Origin: Candidatus Poribacteria bacterium
GTDB taxonomy: Bacteria > Poribacteria > WGA-4E > WGA-3G
Direction: 5' to 3'
Length of the DNA: 64,000 nucleotides
Assembly (NCBI GenBank): GCA_028820635.1
Contig: JAPPIG010000043.1
Coordinates: 53,018 to 117,017, forward strand
Shown: positions 17,801 to 26,999 of the stretch, piece after piece
Layout of the letters: each line of letters begins with the position of its first letter
Numbering within the stretch: the stretch's first letter is position 1
Position numbers and translations under genes: made by a program
Notes under the pieces: model-generated
What the model saw: the letters and a program-made list of their open reading frames with translations, nothing else
Database searches by the model: none
What the model was told of the DNA's origin: nothing

Positions 17801-18562
17801 GATCTGTTGTGCGCCGAACCCGCAGTTCAACCCTACAGCGAGTAGGTTTGTGTGTCGGACAGAGTTCCAGAAAGCCTCAACTGTTTGCCCTGACAGGTTG
17901 CGTCCACCGCCGCCACTTCTGTCTGATGAGACAATCAGGGGAATTTCAAATCCTCGTGTTTCACCAAGGGTTTGTATTGCAAAAAGTGCTGCTTTACAAT
18001 TAAGTGTGTCCATGACGGTTTCAACGAGGAGGAAATCAGCACCGCCATCAATTAAGCCCTCAGCTTGCGTAGTATAGGCAGATACAAGTTGTGAAAATGT
18101 AATATTTCGGTATCCAGGGTCATTCACGTTCGGTGAGATGGAGCAGCTGCGATTGGTAGGTCCCATACTTCCCGCAACGAATAGAGGTTTGTTTGGCGAT
18201 GACCATTTGTCTGCGACCTCACGAGCGATTTGTGCTGCTGCGAAGTTTACCTGATACGCATGATCCTCAAGTTGGTAATCTGCCATTGAAACAGATGTGC
18301 TGGTAAAGGTATTTGTCTCAATAATGTCGGCGCCTGCCTGACAGTAATTTGTATGTATTTCACGCACAATATGAGGTTGTGTGATAGAGAGCAGGTCATT
18401 ATACCCTTTGAGTTCGGAGGGATGATTGGCAAACTGATCACCTCGAAAATCGTCTTCCGTGAGTCGATAGGTTTGCAAAAGCGAACCCATTGCACCATCA
18501 AGGACCAGTATCCTATTCTTTAGTTCATTTTTTAGATGTATTATCCGTTCAGAATCTGCCAT
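14888..18562 (-). CDS. metH: Cobalamin-dependent methionine synthase
   Basis: A 1224-residue full-length MetH. It moves the methyl group of methyltetrahydrofolate to homocysteine via B12. Domains in order: homocysteine-binding barrel (about 1-330, zinc ligands Cys247 in GLNCGFG and Cys310/Cys311 in GGCCGS); pterin-binding barrel (about 340-610, [10 protein letters not shown]); B12 cap and Rossmann domains (about 640-880, with DVHDIGKN at 756-763 giving the cobalt-ligand His758); and a C-terminal activation domain that binds SAM ([12 protein letters not shown]). The length matches E. coli MetH, and no domain is missing. AAAGGA precedes ATG. I saw no SAM or cobalamin riboswitch in the roughly 100-bp leader. 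Confidence 0.97.
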   Translation of the reverse strand: MADSERIIHLKNELKNRILVLDGAMGSLLQTYRLTEDDFRGDQFANHPSELKGYNDLLSITQPHIVREIHTNYCQAGADIIETNTFTSTSVSMADYQLEDHAYQVNFAAAQIAREVADKWSSPNKPLFVAGSMGPTNRSCSISPNVNDPGYRNITFSQLVSAYTTQAEGLIDGGADFLLVETVMDTLNCKAALFAIQTLGETRGFEIPLIVSSDRSGGGGRNLSGQTVEAFWNSVRHTNLLAVGLNCGFGAQQIRPYLAEMAKLADIPVICYPNAGLPNELGHYTQTPEEMGNWMHEFAQNGFVNIVGGCCGSQPEHIETIAKVAAEYPPRQPEPQERACRLSGLEAFNITPDSLFVNVGERTNVTGSRRFATLIKKEDYETALEVARDQVENGAQIIDINMDAGMLDAETAIVKFLNLIAAEPDISRVPIMLDSSKWEVIEAGLECVQGKGVVNSISLKEGEDDFLQKARLIRKYGAAVIVMAFDEEGQADTFERKVEICQRAYKLLTEKVNFPPEDIIFDPNIFAVATGIEEHNEYAQAFIKACREIKETCPFALVSGGVSNISFAFRGNDTVREAMHAAFLYHAINAGMDMGIVNAGQLAVYDDLPKPLLEAVEDVLFNRREDATDRLVNLASTLQSRGKKKRVNKEWRKLSVEQRLSHALVEGITEFVEADTEEARLKYERSIQVIEGPLMDGMDRVGELFGDGKMFLPQVVKSARVMKKAVAHLIPYIEKEQAEGGIQSRGKIVMATVKGDVHDIGKNIVGVVLGCNNYDIIDLGVMVAAEDILETARKENADMIGLSGLITPSLDEMVHVAAEMEREGFRIPLLIGGATTSKVHTAVQIEPAYSGATIHVKDASRSVGVVGNLMNDENQQGFVDQTRDEYTEIRERRAKNRKQTNLLPFAVAQQRKFIPDWKNYQPPKPHMTGIKVFDDYPLAKLIDYIDWTPFFTTWGLTGKYPNILENPDMGAEARKLLEDAKTLLNQIVEQKKFCARAVVGIFPANGIGEGTEIYADEDRSKFLATLHHLRQQTEQPFSRPNLSLGDFIAPKGTSLPDYIGAFAVTTGIGVPELCAEFEKNQDDYNSIMAKALADRLAEAFAECMHQYIRTTLWGYATDESLDNNALIAEKYRGIRPAPGYPACPDHNQKRVLFNLLNATENTGISLTESLAMFPAASVSGWYYSHPDARYFSIARIGEDQVADYAERTGMDLETARRWLKPLLT

Positions 18563-18598
18563 ATTTTTCCTTTGTTTGTTCGGTAATGATGCCTATAT

Positions 18599-18627
18599 AT
18601 TATAACACGAGTAGAGTATTATGTCCA
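18599..18627 (-). promoter_or_regulatory. Candidate sigma70-type promoter of metH
   Basis: Read on the minus strand, TGGACA (18622-18627) and a perfect TATAAT (18599-18604) are separated by 17 bp. The -10 box lies 36 bp upstream of the metH ATG. No operator dyad was seen over it. Confidence 0.6.
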
Positions 18628-18689
18628 TTTCATTTCAAATTTAATCAACGATAGAAACATTGAAAACACGAATTAAGGAGACGAATCTA

Positions 18690-19148
18690 TTGCAGAACAC
18701 AAAAGAAGATTTGATACAGAATCAAGGTCCTGCCAATTTGCTTGAAGCCCACAAATACGCGATTCATTTCGATATTTTACCAGAAATTACCTATCTCAAT
18801 CAGGATTCACTTCTTATAATTGCAGATCTATTGCCACTTTTTCATCAATTTCCCGAAGATGTATGGATTTCACAGCAATTGATTGACGAAGGGTTGGATT
18901 TCTGTCGAGTGGTTTTCTGGGTATTTTCGGAGTCGTCCGATGCGCTCAAAGCATTTAGTATCTGGTTCCAAGCAGTATTTCGTGAACCACAAGTCGCGAA
19001 TGTTTTAGAACGTCTGGTCAACTGTGCTTTGGATGATCCAAATACTGTAGAGGTTGAACTGACTGATTGGACACGGTTGCATGTTTTAGAGTCAGACATT
19101 GAGAAAGTGATTCAGGTAGAAAAGGACAAAAATATCATTGACATGTAA
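18690..19148 (+). CDS. Hypothetical protein, 152 residues
   Basis: No family recognised. The protein is acidic and helix-rich, with a hydrophobic centre (FCRVVFWVFSESSDALKAF) and no signal peptide. TTG 18690 was chosen because AAGGAG (18675-18680) lies nine bases upstream; an earlier in-frame TTG at 18660 has no such site. Its 3' end overlaps the -35 box of the lolA promoter. It shares strand with the downstream operon but is probably separately promoted. Confidence 0.6.
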   Translation: MQNTKEDLIQNQGPANLLEAHKYAIHFDILPEITYLNQDSLLIIADLLPLFHQFPEDVWISQQLIDEGLDFCRVVFWVFSESSDALKAFSIWFQAVFREPQVANVLERLVNCALDDPNTVEVELTDWTRLHVLESDIEKVIQVEKDKNIIDM

Positions 19149-19166
19149 AATAGCGTGTGCTATACT
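19138..19166 (+). promoter_or_regulatory. Strong sigma70-type promoter of the lolA-pgsA-thpR-recA operon
   Basis: Consensus TTGACA (19138-19143), 17 bp spacer, TATACT (19161-19166). The predicted start is near 19173, about 40 bp before the lolA GTG. This is the best promoter match in the window, and no further promoter is evident between here and recA. Confidence 0.75.
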
Positions 19167-19211
19167 ATTTTATCAAAAAAGTATCCCATTTACCAAAATA
19201 GGAGAATTGAC

Positions 19212-19916
19212 GTGAAGTGCTTGTATTGGAGCTTTGTTCTACTCTGCTTTTTACTTTGCTTCGTCTACAGTGGGTATACCTATACAGTAGATGAAATCTA
19301 CACGAATTTTAAAACGGCTTATGAAAACTCGAAAAACTTTAGTGCAGACTTTGAAGAGATCACACTATACAAAACGAGAAAAGGCGTTGCTCACGGGCAA
19401 TTTACTTTTGGCAAACCTAACCTACTCCGTAAAGAATACGTAGACCATAAAGACCCTGATAAAATTATAAAAACTATTGTTTTAGATGGTACTTACGCAT
19501 GGTCTTATGCCCGAGTAATTAATCAAGTCAATAAACAGAAATTAAATGATGCCCGGCGGCGTGAACTCTTACCTGGAATGGGAGAATCACTTGACGGACT
19601 ATCAGAGAAGTGGGATATGAAATTAGTTCCTGATGATGCAGCGAACTCAAAAGGTGTCCATCAAATTCAGTTAACCCCAAAAGACAGTCCAGTGAATAGA
19701 CCCCATGGCGATGTAAAAGAGATATTCGGAATTTGGGTCAAAGAAGGTGAGTGGCTTCCCGTCCAATTTGGTCATGTGATTGAGTATGAAGATGGAAGCC
19801 GTCGAAACGTAATTGTAAAGTTATCTAAAATACAGCGAGATAAAAAATTATCCCCAAATGCATTCAAATTCGTTATACCTAAAGGGGCAGAGGTGATTGA
19901 TCTTTCTGATAAATAA
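19212..19916 (+). CDS. lolA: LolA-like outer-membrane lipoprotein carrier protein
   Basis: A protein of about 234 residues. It carries a signal peptide (basic KCLYW then a long hydrophobic run FVLLCFLLCFVYSGY), followed by the LolA start pattern: a helix, then YENSKNFSADFEEITLYKTR and GQFTFGKPNLLRKEY, LDGTYAWSYA. LolA carries lipoproteins from the inner to the outer membrane, so its presence argues for a diderm cell. GTG 19212 was chosen because TAGGAG lies immediately upstream and the predicted transcript begins near 19173. Sequence conservation outside these blocks is low, so the LolA-like label is by pattern. First gene of the operon. Confidence 0.78.
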   Translation: MKCLYWSFVLLCFLLCFVYSGYTYTVDEIYTNFKTAYENSKNFSADFEEITLYKTRKGVAHGQFTFGKPNLLRKEYVDHKDPDKIIKTIVLDGTYAWSYARVINQVNKQKLNDARRRELLPGMGESLDGLSEKWDMKLVPDDAANSKGVHQIQLTPKDSPVNRPHGDVKEIFGIWVKEGEWLPVQFGHVIEYEDGSRRNVIVKLSKIQRDKKLSPNAFKFVIPKGAEVIDLSDK

Positions 19917-19922
19917 GGACTT

Positions 19923-20510
19923 ATGAATTTTCATCCCTTTTTACGGTTGGCAAATCTCCTTACGTTTTCACGGCTACTGTTGACACTACCTTTCTTTTTC
20001 TTCTTTCGTGCAAAATTGATGTTACCTGCAGCAATCATTTTCGGATTGGCAGCTTTGACAGATTATCTTGATGGTATAATTGCCCGAAAGCAAGGTGTTA
20101 CAAGTTTCGGCAGTTTCATGGATTCGATCGTTGACAAGATTTTGGTAGGTACTGCACTGATAAGTTTCTACCTTTTTCAACCTGAACACTTAGATGATGG
20201 GGTAAGTTTAATTCCAATATGGATGGTGTTGGTTATCCTTGGACGTGAAGTAATTGTCACAGCACTGCGAATCCTGTGTGTGGCAAAACATGGTGAGGTA
20301 ATATCCGCAAATCGGTGGGGCAAATACAAGACCACTTCCCAAGTCATTGTCATAACTATAAGTTTGGTTTTACTTGTTTTTTTTGAAAATTCTCAATATG
20401 TTGTTCAACCTCACGGACCGATTTATTTTATGATGTATCTCCCTTTGGTGTTGACAGTTGCCTCCGGTTTAGAATTTGTATATGGTAACCGAAAAGCGTT
20501 CACGGTTTAG
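19923..20510 (+). CDS. pgsA: CDP-diacylglycerol--glycerol-3-phosphate 3-phosphatidyltransferase
   Basis: A 195-residue integral membrane enzyme making phosphatidylglycerophosphate, the committed step to phosphatidylglycerol. The CDP-alcohol phosphatidyltransferase motif is present: LTDYLDGIIARKQG then GSFMDSIVDKILVG (pattern DGxxAR...GxxxDxxxD). Several hydrophobic helices match the family topology and length. The start is six bases after the lolA stop. The pgsA-thpR-recA neighbourhood recurs in many bacteria (often with cinA), supporting the assignment. Confidence 0.92.
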   Translation: MNFHPFLRLANLLTFSRLLLTLPFFFFFRAKLMLPAAIIFGLAALTDYLDGIIARKQGVTSFGSFMDSIVDKILVGTALISFYLFQPEHLDDGVSLIPIWMVLVILGREVIVTALRILCVAKHGEVISANRWGKYKTTSQVIVITISLVLLVFFENSQYVVQPHGPIYFMMYLPLVLTVASGLEFVYGNRKAFTV

Positions 20511-20547
20511 CAGTTGTGATTAAAGTGTGTTATTTTAGGTGGTCTTG

Positions 20548-21141
20548 ATGAAACCTGATTTAATCCGGTGTTTTGCCGCTATTGAGATACCAGAAAGAAT
20601 TCAGGCTTTAATAGTAGAGGTTCAAAATGCGTTTCGTCCGAAGATTGAAAAAGCATCGTGGACGAAGCAAGGCAATTTTCATTTGACTTTGAAGTTCCTT
20701 GGAGATGTAGAGGACCGTAATATCAATGAAATTAGTGCAGCATTACAAAAGATAGCGGAAAGTCAAACACCATTTTCAATCGAAATTGGCGGGATAGGAG
20801 CATTTCCAAATTTGGCGCGTCCTCGTGTTTTATGGGTGGGATTAAAACAAGGAACACCGTTAACAGTAAAGTTGTCTCGTGTGATAAATAATGAGTTTGT
20901 TAAGTTTGGTTTTGAGAAAGATACGCGTTTTCATCCACATTTAACGCTCGCGCGACTAAGAAACCAAGTGAATTTGAATTCTTTTATCAGTTTATTTAAG
21001 AAATTTGAAACCATTGACGGGGCTTTGTTGACAGTCGATAAAATTACGCTTGTCAAAAGTGAATTACATCCCAGTGGTGCGGTTTATACCCCGTTAAAAA
21101 TTTGTGAATTCAATAAGGAGAAAGCCGATAATGGCAAATGA
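20548..21141 (+). CDS. thpR: RNA 2',3'-cyclic phosphodiesterase (2H family)
   Basis: A 197-residue protein of the 2H phosphoesterase superfamily, formerly called 2'-5' RNA ligase. The two catalytic HxT motifs are visible in [11 protein letters not shown] (near residue 40) and [11 protein letters not shown] (near residue 130). Such enzymes open 2',3'-cyclic phosphate ends. AGGTGG sits five bases before ATG 20548; an in-frame GTG at 20539 is less well placed. It overlaps the recA start by 11 bp, indicating coupling. Confidence 0.9.
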   Translation: MKPDLIRCFAAIEIPERIQALIVEVQNAFRPKIEKASWTKQGNFHLTLKFLGDVEDRNINEISAALQKIAESQTPFSIEIGGIGAFPNLARPRVLWVGLKQGTPLTVKLSRVINNEFVKFGFEKDTRFHPHLTLARLRNQVNLNSFISLFKKFETIDGALLTVDKITLVKSELHPSGAVYTPLKICEFNKEKADNGK

Positions 21142-22276
21142 CGATCAGAAAAAAAACGAAAATGGAGAAAATCCGGAAGACAAAAAAGCCGCTGATGAAA
21201 AAAAGAAGGCTGTTGACCAAGCTATTTCTCAAGTAGAACGTGCCTATGGAAAAGGCGCAATTATGCGTTTTACTGATAACGAAGTTGTCCCGGTTGAAGT
21301 AATTCCAACTGGAGCCCTTTCGCTTGATATGGCATTAGGTGTTGGCGGTGTTCCGCGAGGCAGAATTATAGAAATTTTTGGGCATGAGGGTACTGGAAAA
21401 ACAACTTTGGCACTCCACATTGTAGCTGAAGCACAGAAAATGGGTGGAATCGCAGCGTTTATTGACGTCGAACATGCCTTGGATACGACTTACGCTCGCA
21501 GCATTGGTGTCAACCTCGAAAACCTATTGATTTCGCAGCCGGATGCTGGAGAACAAGCATTAGAGATTGTGGAAACGCTTATTCGAAGCGGCGCGATTGA
21601 TGTTGTGATTGTCGATTCAGTGGCTGCTTTAACACCACAAGCAGAAGTTGAAGGTGAAATGGGTGATGCACATGTCGGGTTGCTCCCGCGCTTGATGTCT
21701 AAAGCATTAAGAAAATTATCGGGTGTGACAAACAAATCTAAAACGTGCGTCATTTTTACTAACCAGATTCGCCAAAAGATCGGTATCATGTTCGGTAACC
21801 CGGATACGACCCCTGGTGGACTTGCTCTGAAGTTTCACGCCTCTGTACGTTTAGAAATTCGGCGTCCCCAACAGATTAAAGAAGGACAAGAAGTACTTGG
21901 AAACAGAGTTCAGGTCAGGGTGGTAAAAAACAAGGTCGCGCCGCCATTCAAAGAAGCGGAATTTGATGTGACTTTTGGCAAAGGTATTTCCAAAGAGGGG
22001 ACTCTTTTAGACATCGCTGTTGAGAATGGGTTAATTGATAAAAGAGGTTCATGGTTTTCGTATAACAATGAACGAATAGGTCAAGGACGAAATAATGTGA
22101 AAACCTATTTGGAGCAAAATCCCGAAGTGGTGGCTGAACTGGATAAAAAGATTAGGGAAAACTTCGGTTCACTTTCTCAAGCTGGAGCAGGTGAAATTCC
22201 GGGTGTTGATATCGTTGATGAGGAAGTTGATACAGAATTTGAGGATGCAACTGAAAACGACGATGAAAAATTCTAA
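21131..22276 (+). CDS. recA: Recombinase RecA
   Basis: A 381-residue RecA. Strand exchange, homologous recombination and SOS coprotease functions are inferred from the family. Seen: [12 protein letters not shown] at the core start, Walker [10 protein letters not shown] (most RecA proteins have GPESSGKT, so two or three loop residues differ), Walker [10 protein letters not shown], and the L2-region [23 protein letters not shown]. The first 30 residues form a highly charged K/E/D extension, and the tail is acidic ([18 protein letters not shown]). AAGGAG precedes ATG 21131. I saw no clear SOS box; its promoter appears to be the operon promoter before lolA. Confidence 0.97.
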   Translation: MANDDQKKNENGENPEDKKAADEKKKAVDQAISQVERAYGKGAIMRFTDNEVVPVEVIPTGALSLDMALGVGGVPRGRIIEIFGHEGTGKTTLALHIVAEAQKMGGIAAFIDVEHALDTTYARSIGVNLENLLISQPDAGEQALEIVETLIRSGAIDVVIVDSVAALTPQAEVEGEMGDAHVGLLPRLMSKALRKLSGVTNKSKTCVIFTNQIRQKIGIMFGNPDTTPGGLALKFHASVRLEIRRPQQIKEGQEVLGNRVQVRVVKNKVAPPFKEAEFDVTFGKGISKEGTLLDIAVENGLIDKRGSWFSYNNERIGQGRNNVKTYLEQNPEVVAELDKKIRENFGSLSQAGAGEIPGVDIVDEEVDTEFEDATENDDEKF

Positions 22277-22378
22277 TGATGGCGAATTTTAAGAATTAGG
22301 ATAATCACTATGAACTGTCTGTTTTCCAAATGATACAGAACTCATAGAAGGATGTTCAATATTATAGATTGTTTTTTC

Positions 22379-22407
22379 TTGATGTAAAATTTACAACATG
22401 TTATACT
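22379..22407 (+). promoter_or_regulatory. Promoter of the proteasome locus with an internal dyad
   Basis: TTGATG (22379-22384), 17 bp, TATACT (22402-22407). Between the boxes lies TGTAAA-A-TTTACA (22383-22395), a perfect 6-bp inverted repeat around one base. A regulator could bind there and block polymerase. The predicted start near 22414 lies just ahead of the hairpin at 22419-22440. Confidence 0.6.
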
Positions 22408-22418
22408 TTATGCGTAAG

Positions 22419-22446
22419 AGTCGGTTAGAATAAACCGACTTTTGTC
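22419..22446 (+). terminator. Hairpin AGTCGGTT/AACCGACT with following T-run
   Basis: AGTCGGTT (22419-22426) and AACCGACT (22433-22440) make an 8-bp perfect stem with a six-base loop, followed by TTTTGTCT. It could be the recA terminator or, given the promoter immediately upstream, a 5' stem-loop or attenuator at the head of the arc transcript. The two readings are not exclusive. Confidence 0.6.
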
Positions 22447-22490
22447 TACTATACCATCAATCTTTTCAATGGAAAGTGAGATATTTTCGT

Positions 22491-24290
22491 ATGGCTGGCA
22501 AAAGAGAGACTTCATCTGAATTACTAAAAAATCCTGATATTGAAGGGATCGAATCAAATAATACGGTTGACCATCCGCAGCAGATTCGCGAGTTGAATTG
22601 GCAGATAGAAATGCTTCAAAACGAGGTAGAGGATCTGAGAAGGCAACTCAGAGCTGCCCCAGATGAGGATGTGGACGCGCGCTTGTATGAAATGACACGC
22701 GAACTCATGCAGGCACACAGACGCAACCGCAAACTGACAACTACGCTCCAAGAGGCAAAGGAAAAACTTGAACTCCTAAAGGAAAAAGTCAAGCAGCTCA
22801 GTGCGCCTCCGAACAACTACGGTATTTTTCTCGGAGCGAATGATGATAACACGATTGATGTTGACATCAGCGGGAAAAAATGGCGTGTGAATCTTGATCC
22901 GGCCATCAAAGCGGATCAAATAGAGGTAGGGCAAGAAGTCATTGTTAATAGTGGCTTAAATGTCGTTGCCATTAAACCGCCTGAAAAACACGGGGATGTT
23001 GTCAAGATAAAAGAGGTGCTTGAATCTGATCGCGCTATTGTAAATCTCCGTACAGATGAAGAGCAGGTTGTACGCGTTTCCGCCGCTTTGAAAGACGAAC
23101 CTTTAAAGACAGGGGATAGCGTTTTGCTGAATCATACCAGTGGGATGCTCCTTGAAAAACTGCCAAAACGCGAACTTGATGACTTGCTTCTTGAAGAAGT
23201 ACCGGATATAAGTTATGCGGACATCGGTGGATTGGATACACAGATTGAGGCGATTCGAGATGCCATTGAAATGCCCTATCTTTACCCTAATGAGTACCGC
23301 GAATTTGATCTGACTCCTCCGAAAGGTGTGCTGCTGTATGGACCTCCAGGATGTGGAAAAACATTGATAGCACGAGCAGTAGCGAACAATCTCGCTGAAA
23401 GCATCAGACAAAAGACTGGTAGGGATGATGTCAGAGGCTATTTTATAAATATCAAGGGCCCCGAGCTTCTTAATAAATATGTTGGTGAAACCGAAAGAAA
23501 AATACGAGAAGTTTTCCAAAAGGCGCGCGACAAGTCAAAGGAAGGTTATCCCGTTGTCATTTTCTTTGATGAGATGGATTCTTTGTTCCGATCACGCGGC
23601 ATGGGAATTTCATCAGACATGGAATCTACACTGGTACCGCAGTTCCTTGCCGAAATTGATGGTGTAGAAAATTTACGCGATGTAATTGTCATCGGCGCAA
23701 GTAATCGACAAGACCTTCTTGACCCCGCTGTTTTGAGACCGGGTAGGCTTGACATAAAAATTAAGATTGATCGCCCCAACATGGACGGTGCTAAAGATAT
23801 CTTTGCTATTTATTTAACACCAGACTTGCCGTTCGCGCAGGAAGAGATGGACAAATTTGATGGTGATGCTGATGGTATTTCTCAGCATCTCATATCTGGG
23901 GCTGTGGACGAAATGTACGCCACCACAGACGAGAATAGGTTCATTGAGGTTACATATACCCGTGGCGAACGCGAGACCCTCTTTTTTAAGGATTTTGTTA
24001 GCGGAGCAATGATTAGGAACATTGTTTCCCGCGCAAAGAAGACAGCAATTAAACGCTTGATTGATTCGGAAGGGAAAGAAAAAGGAATTTCGCTTGACGA
24101 TATAAAAGCCGCTATTCGAGAAGAATATCATGAAAACGAGGATCTACCGAACACCACGAATCCAGATGATTGGGCAAAGATTTCTGGTAGAAAAGGTGAA
24201 AAAATCGTCAACATTAGAGCACTTATTAATGAACCAGAGGCACGCAGGAAACCAGAAGTACGAGTTAGTAAAGGTGGAACGTACCTGTAG
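22491..24290 (+). CDS. arc: Proteasome-associated AAA ATPase (ARC/Mpa)
   Basis: A 599-residue ring ATPase that unfolds pupylated proteins and feeds them to the 20S core. Order: N-terminal coiled coil (about 40-105, long heptad region RELNWQIEMLQNEVEDLRRQL) that in Mpa binds Pup; OB-fold region (about 115-230); AAA domain with Walker A GPPGCGKT (284-291) and Walker B VIFFDEMDS (near 356-364); sensor region GASNRQDLLDPAVLRPGRLD. The C-terminus ends GGTYL. The penultimate tyrosine matches the GQYL-type tail of Mpa that docks on the proteasome. ATG 22491 fits the family; GTG 22476 is an alternative. First gene of the proteasome locus. Confidence 0.95.
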   Translation: MAGKRETSSELLKNPDIEGIESNNTVDHPQQIRELNWQIEMLQNEVEDLRRQLRAAPDEDVDARLYEMTRELMQAHRRNRKLTTTLQEAKEKLELLKEKVKQLSAPPNNYGIFLGANDDNTIDVDISGKKWRVNLDPAIKADQIEVGQEVIVNSGLNVVAIKPPEKHGDVVKIKEVLESDRAIVNLRTDEEQVVRVSAALKDEPLKTGDSVLLNHTSGMLLEKLPKRELDDLLLEEVPDISYADIGGLDTQIEAIRDAIEMPYLYPNEYREFDLTPPKGVLLYGPPGCGKTLIARAVANNLAESIRQKTGRDDVRGYFINIKGPELLNKYVGETERKIREVFQKARDKSKEGYPVVIFFDEMDSLFRSRGMGISSDMESTLVPQFLAEIDGVENLRDVIVIGASNRQDLLDPAVLRPGRLDIKIKIDRPNMDGAKDIFAIYLTPDLPFAQEEMDKFDGDADGISQHLISGAVDEMYATTDENRFIEVTYTRGERETLFFKDFVSGAMIRNIVSRAKKTAIKRLIDSEGKEKGISLDDIKAAIREEYHENEDLPNTTNPDDWAKISGRKGEKIVNIRALINEPEARRKPEVRVSKGGTYL

Positions 24291-24391
24291 CAGCAATGTA
24301 GTAGAACGTAGCAAAACCCAACATTTTGATTCTCCACGCATGTCGTATATTACTTTTATCTTGTAGTATCTATTTGATGACGAAAGAGAAT

Positions 24392-25879
24392 ATGTCAGTA
24401 CCAACAATTATCGGCACCGAAACAGAGTTCGGTATTTCTGTCAAAAATGCACGAGAACAAGACCCGATAGCGGCTTCAACATTAGTTGTAAACGCCTATA
24501 AAAGTCGCAATATTCCAACGATTTCGTGGGATTATGCGCAGGAAAGTCCATTGATGGATGCCCGTGGATTTATGGAGGAGAGTCAAAATCCATCAGTTGA
24601 GGATGAGAACAACAGTGTCATCAATGATATTTTGGTAAACGGTGGCAGATATTATGTTGACCATGCACACCCAGAATACTGCACACCGGAATGTTCAAAC
24701 GCTCGTGATCTGGTCAAATACGAAAAAGCTGGCGAACTTATTTTGGATTTAAGTCGACTCGCTGCAGAACAGTTGCTGCTGGATAACCAAGAAATTATTA
24801 TCTATAAAAACAATACTGATTATAAAGGACATAGTTACGGAGCACATGAAAATTATTTGATGTCTCGTAAGGTGCCATTTTCGGATATCGTAGACGGATT
24901 AACGCCTTTTCTCGTAACACGACAGATTATCACAGGGAGCGGTAAGGTAGGAGCAGAAAACGGCGCAGACGATACGGACTTCCAAATCTCACAACGGGCA
25001 GATTTCTTTGAAAAAGAGGTCGGCCTCAGCACAATGGTTGAACGTCCGTTGATAAACACCCGTGATGAACCACACGCGGATTCAAAACTTTATCGTAGGT
25101 TGCATGTGATTGTGGGCGATTCAAATATGTCCGAATTTGCTATCTACCTGAAAGTCGGTATTACAGCAATTGTTTTACAATTAATTGAAAAAGGTGTTGT
25201 TGGTAAGCAATTTGCTTTACAAGAACCTGTTGCGGTGGTAAAATCAGTATCGCGTGATCTATCGTGCAAAAATAAGATTGAGCTTAAAGATAGTCGAAAA
25301 TGGACAGCAATAGAGATTCAACGAGCATATCTTGAACTTGCACATCAACATCTTTCGAGTGAAGAACGAACGTCTATCGTTGAAGATGTTTTGGAAAAAT
25401 GGGATTTTGTCTTAAAAAGTTTAGAAACTGACCCGATGTCTTTAGGACAGCATTTAGATTGGGTCATCAAGAAAAGGTTGATTGATGCTTATGTCGCACG
25501 TCACGATTTCAAATGGTCTGACCCGCGTGTTCGGATGATGGATCTTCAGTACCATGACCTGCGACCGGATAAAGGACTTTATGCACGGTTACTGAAAAAT
25601 GGGCATGTTGAGCGTATATTAACGCACGAAGAAATCGTACATGCAATTCAGCATCCTCCATTAGATACGCGTGCATATTTTCGAGGAACATGTTTACGAA
25701 AATTTCCTAATGAAATTCACAGTGTGAGTTGGAATTCAATCATTTTCAATGGTCCAACCGGTTTTGATAAAATTATGATGGAACGTCCACACTTTGGCAC
25801 ACAAGAAATTGTGGGTGAACTATTGAACACCTGTACGGTCGTTGATCTCGTGAACCAAATCCGAACTGACTGCAAATAA
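24392..25879 (+). CDS. dop: Deamidase/depupylase of Pup (Dop)
   Basis: A 495-residue member of the carboxylate-amine ligase-like Pup enzyme family. The start MSVPTIIGTETEFGISV carries the ATP/Mg-binding TETEFG block. DHAHPEYCTPECSNARDLVKYEKAGE and INTRDEPHADSKLYRRLHVIVGDSNMSE follow. It is Dop, not PafA, because it is the more diverged paralogue, sits directly upstream of pup, and has the Dop-type N-terminus GTETEFG where PafA has GLETEYG. Dop deamidates the C-terminal Gln of Pup and removes Pup from substrates. ATG 24392 was chosen; ATG 24377 is possible. Confidence 0.93.
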   Translation: MSVPTIIGTETEFGISVKNAREQDPIAASTLVVNAYKSRNIPTISWDYAQESPLMDARGFMEESQNPSVEDENNSVINDILVNGGRYYVDHAHPEYCTPECSNARDLVKYEKAGELILDLSRLAAEQLLLDNQEIIIYKNNTDYKGHSYGAHENYLMSRKVPFSDIVDGLTPFLVTRQIITGSGKVGAENGADDTDFQISQRADFFEKEVGLSTMVERPLINTRDEPHADSKLYRRLHVIVGDSNMSEFAIYLKVGITAIVLQLIEKGVVGKQFALQEPVAVVKSVSRDLSCKNKIELKDSRKWTAIEIQRAYLELAHQHLSSEERTSIVEDVLEKWDFVLKSLETDPMSLGQHLDWVIKKRLIDAYVARHDFKWSDPRVRMMDLQYHDLRPDKGLYARLLKNGHVERILTHEEIVHAIQHPPLDTRAYFRGTCLRKFPNEIHSVSWNSIIFNGPTGFDKIMMERPHFGTQEIVGELLNTCTVVDLVNQIRTDCK

Positions 25880-25965
25880 TTAGTTGATAAAGGTTTTATC
25901 CCTAATGCTGAAAATGTAAGGTATACGGAGTTTCCGTTGCCCTTAATTTAAAAAAGGAGTCCAAC

Positions 25966-26163
25966 ATGCCAAGCGAAAAACAGCAAGAATACAGAGACCA
26001 TCCCGCGAATGAAACTGCGGAGATACAACCCGATTCTGAGCTTAAAGAAAATGTTGATGAGTTAACCGAAGATTTAGACGCACTCCTTGATGAAATCGAC
26101 GAAATTCTGGAAGAAGACTCCGAGGAATTCGTCGAAAACTACATCCAGCGGGGAGGGCAGTAG
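25966..26163 (+). CDS. pup: Prokaryotic ubiquitin-like protein Pup
   Basis: A 65-residue, very acidic, probably disordered protein with a helical segment (LTEDLDALLDEIDEILEEDSEEF). It ends in the diagnostic FVENYIQRGGQ. The GGQ terminus means Dop must deamidate the last residue to glutamate before PafA can attach it to lysines, as in mycobacteria. AAAAAGGAG precedes ATG 25966. It lies immediately before prcB (stop and TTG start separated by two bases). Confidence 0.96.
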   Translation: MPSEKQQEYRDHPANETAEIQPDSELKENVDELTEDLDALLDEIDEILEEDSEEFVENYIQRGGQ

Positions 26164-26165
26164 GA

Positions 26166-26957
26166 TTGCTCAAACTCCATGATTATGGAACTACTGATTT
26201 TTTACAAATTCTGAAGAACCGATACCCTGATCAGGTTGGTAACTGGAACCAACCTAACGGATTGCAAGATGTCCTTCCACAAAATTTTTTGGAAGGAACA
26301 ACGGTCCTCGCGCTTGTATATGACGAAGGGGTGATTATAGCCGGAGATCGTCAGGCAACAGAAGGTTACCAAGTTGGGGAACGACGAATTCAGAAGGTGT
26401 ATAAAATCGATAGACACTCCGCAATAGCGGTCGCTGGCGTTGCGGGTCCCTGTATTGAGACAGCAAAACTTTTCCAAGTTCAAGTTGAATTTTACGAAAA
26501 GATAGAAGGGGCACCCTTAAGTTTAGATGGGCAAGCGAATTATTTGTCCAGTCTTGTCAGGGCGAATTTAAGTTTAGCCATGCAGGGGCTTATTGTTTTG
26601 CCAATTTTCGCTGGTTACGACTTAAAACAAGGCAAAGGACGGATCTTTAAGTACGATGCACTCGGTGGGCGTTACGAGGAAGATTCTTATTATGCTATCG
26701 GTTCCGGTGGAAAAGATGCAAGGTCAACTTTAAAAAAATTGTATCAACCGAATATGTCCAAAGAATCGGCACTAAACGCTGTTGCAGAAGCACTCTGGGA
26801 TGCAGCAGATGAGGATATTGCAACTGGCGGTCCAGATTTAATTCGGAAAATCTTTCCGACTTTGACATTAATTACAGAAGCAGGTGTATCAGATGTGCCA
26901 GACGATACCGTTGCAGCGTTGTACCGGGAGTTAGTCGCTCGCTTAGAACAACCATAA
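26166..26957 (+). CDS. prcB: 20S proteasome beta subunit
   Basis: A 263-residue beta subunit, an Ntn hydrolase forming the inner rings of the 20S core. The propeptide is about 44 residues. The mature N-terminus is the threonine at residue 45 in EGTTVLALVYDEGVIIAGDRQATEG, where Thr45 is the nucleophile and the Asp of AGDR and a later Lys belong to the active site. TTG 26166 is the only start giving the complete propeptide, and it directly follows the pup stop, so the two are translationally coupled. The DEDIATGGPDL block matches PrcB of actinobacteria. Confidence 0.96.
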   Translation: MLKLHDYGTTDFLQILKNRYPDQVGNWNQPNGLQDVLPQNFLEGTTVLALVYDEGVIIAGDRQATEGYQVGERRIQKVYKIDRHSAIAVAGVAGPCIETAKLFQVQVEFYEKIEGAPLSLDGQANYLSSLVRANLSLAMQGLIVLPIFAGYDLKQGKGRIFKYDALGGRYEEDSYYAIGSGGKDARSTLKKLYQPNMSKESALNAVAEALWDAADEDIATGGPDLIRKIFPTLTLITEAGVSDVPDDTVAALYRELVARLEQP

Positions 26958-26999
26958 GCGAGTTTTTCTGCGTACTCGGTAAATCTTGAGGAGTTATGA

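Noticed and set aside
18563..18660. SAM or cobalamin riboswitch ahead of metH
   Set aside because: The leader is about 100 bp, AT-rich and lacks recognisable riboswitch core sequences; an ordinary promoter is present.
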